Source: Petrotoga sp. UBA5851
GTDB lineage: Bacteria > Thermotogota > Thermotogae > Petrotogales > Petrotogaceae
DNA: 43,436 nt
Direction of reading: 5' to 3'
Assembly (NCBI GenBank): GCA_002431635.1
Contig: DJGH01000003.1
Location: 14,854 to 58,289, forward strand
How positions within the stretch are numbered: the stretch's first letter is position 1; every line of letters starts with the position of its first letter. Made by a program: the position numbers and the translations under genes. Of the stretch, positions 43,006 through 43,436 are shown in pieces. The notes under the pieces were generated by a model. It was given only the letters and a program-made list of their open reading frames with translations. It had not been told where the DNA came from and did no database searches.

Positions 43006-43436
43006 ATGGAGCTTTCACATCTGTCTTTTATCACGGAAGATCTTGAAAAATCAAAGGCTTTCTACAAATCTCTTGGTTTTGAAATTATATTCCAAAGCAA
43101 AACAGCTATTCAGGTAAAAAAAGACAATATAAATATTCTGCTTAAGACTTCAGGTGAAACAACTGTACACATCGCCGGATATAAAAACCAAGAAGCTTTT
43201 TATAGGTCTCCTGAAAACATTAGATACGAGCTTACTGACCGGAGAATAAACGGATACGAATGGCCGCCAGTAATTGCAGATACTGTTATATACTCTGATA
43301 TAGATACCATCTGGAATACCTTTGTAAATATACACGGCTGGGATCCATGGTTTACAGACGGAATGACCATGCAGCTACAAGAAAATGGACAGATGTATAT
43401 CCGCTGGTTCAAAAAAACATACGGAGAAGAGGTTAT
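43006..43436 (+). CDS. VOC (glyoxalase/bleomycin resistance)-family protein, 3' end outside window
   Basis: An open frame of 143 codons running off the window end. The start ATG follows GAGGTGG. It begins ELSHLSFITEDLEKSKAFYKSLGFEI, the first VOC beta-alpha-beta module (His near residue 5, FYKSLGF). A second half from about residue 80 follows, with DTVIYSDIDTIWNTF and a Trp-rich stretch (HGWDPWF). Metal and substrate are unknown. Divergent from the ABC exporter. Confidence 0.8.
   Translation, partial: MELSHLSFITEDLEKSKAFYKSLGFEIIFQSKTAIQVKKDNINILLKTSGETTVHIAGYKNQEAFYRSPENIRYELTDRRINGYEWPPVIADTVIYSDIDTIWNTFVNIHGWDPWFTDGMTMQLQENGQMYIRWFKKTYGEEV

Noticed and set aside
1..43436. Mobile elements, CRISPR arrays, prophage or defence genes
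   Set aside because: No transposase, integrase, repeat-spacer pattern or phage gene was found; gene order is compact and housekeeping in type.

Overview
The window is a gene-dense, AT-rich chromosomal segment (about 38 protein genes, one tRNA, one short leader peptide) with no insertion sequence, prophage, CRISPR array or rRNA. Gene content points to a motile, probably diderm bacterium. There is a flaG gene behind a sigma-28-type promoter, a SurA-like periplasmic chaperone, a TolB-like propeller and several other exported beta-propeller proteins. There are two intact GGDEF cyclases and one degenerate GGDEF protein. The tryptophanyl-tRNA synthetase carries the four-cysteine pattern known from the Fe-S TrpRS of Thermotoga. 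The phylum cannot be fixed from this alone; Thermotogota, Spirochaetota or a related uncultured lineage would fit, and marker-gene phylogeny would be needed.

Layout: 1-4181 (+) holds the end of an unknown gene, acpS, ligA, a yqeY-like gene and an exported TolB-like protein. 4191-5320 holds tRNA-Leu(CAG) and, 19 nt behind it, a GAF-domain (fRMsr-like) gene, closed by a strong bidirectional terminator. 5320-8815 (-) is a four-gene operon: HAD phosphatase, degenerate GH3-like exported protein, degenerate GGDEF protein, murA. 8976-11206 holds tatD facing an LVIVD-repeat protein. 11360-19443 (+) runs tsaE, ychF, a NYN-domain nuclease-like gene, queA, a 1346-residue pseudokinase/AAA/helical-repeat/GGDEF protein, and flaG. 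19441-32404 (-) is a long co-directional series: trpS, scpA, scpB, rluB-like, IMPase, sugar nucleotidyltransferase, GH13 enzyme, MBL hydrolase, EamA permease, clpX, tsaD, dus, and a membrane GGDEF protein. 32519-33873 (+) holds two membrane-anchored proteins of unknown function. 33888-39642 (-) holds rnhB, an FG-GAP/PDZ/trypsin-like protein, mazG, a SurA-like gene, a MIP18-family gene and prmC. 39643-41114 (+) is a lone trpB controlled by a textbook Trp-leader attenuator. 41185-42921 (-) is an ABC exporter, and 43006-end (+) is a partial VOC-family gene.

Themes: translation and tRNA quality (tsaD, tsaE, queA, dus, trpS, ychF, prmC, rluB) is spread through several operons. Cell-wall and envelope genes (murA, GH3-like protein, SurA-like protein) sit beside c-di-GMP genes. 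The most unusual items are the trp attenuator on a lone trpB, the pseudokinase/AAA/GGDEF protein beside flaG, the FG-GAP/PDZ protein with a trypsin-like fold that appears to lack its catalytic His, the Fe-S-type TrpRS, and a recurrent extended -10 promoter (consensus TATGATAAAAT) at ten sites. Residue numbers and alignments here were made by eye.
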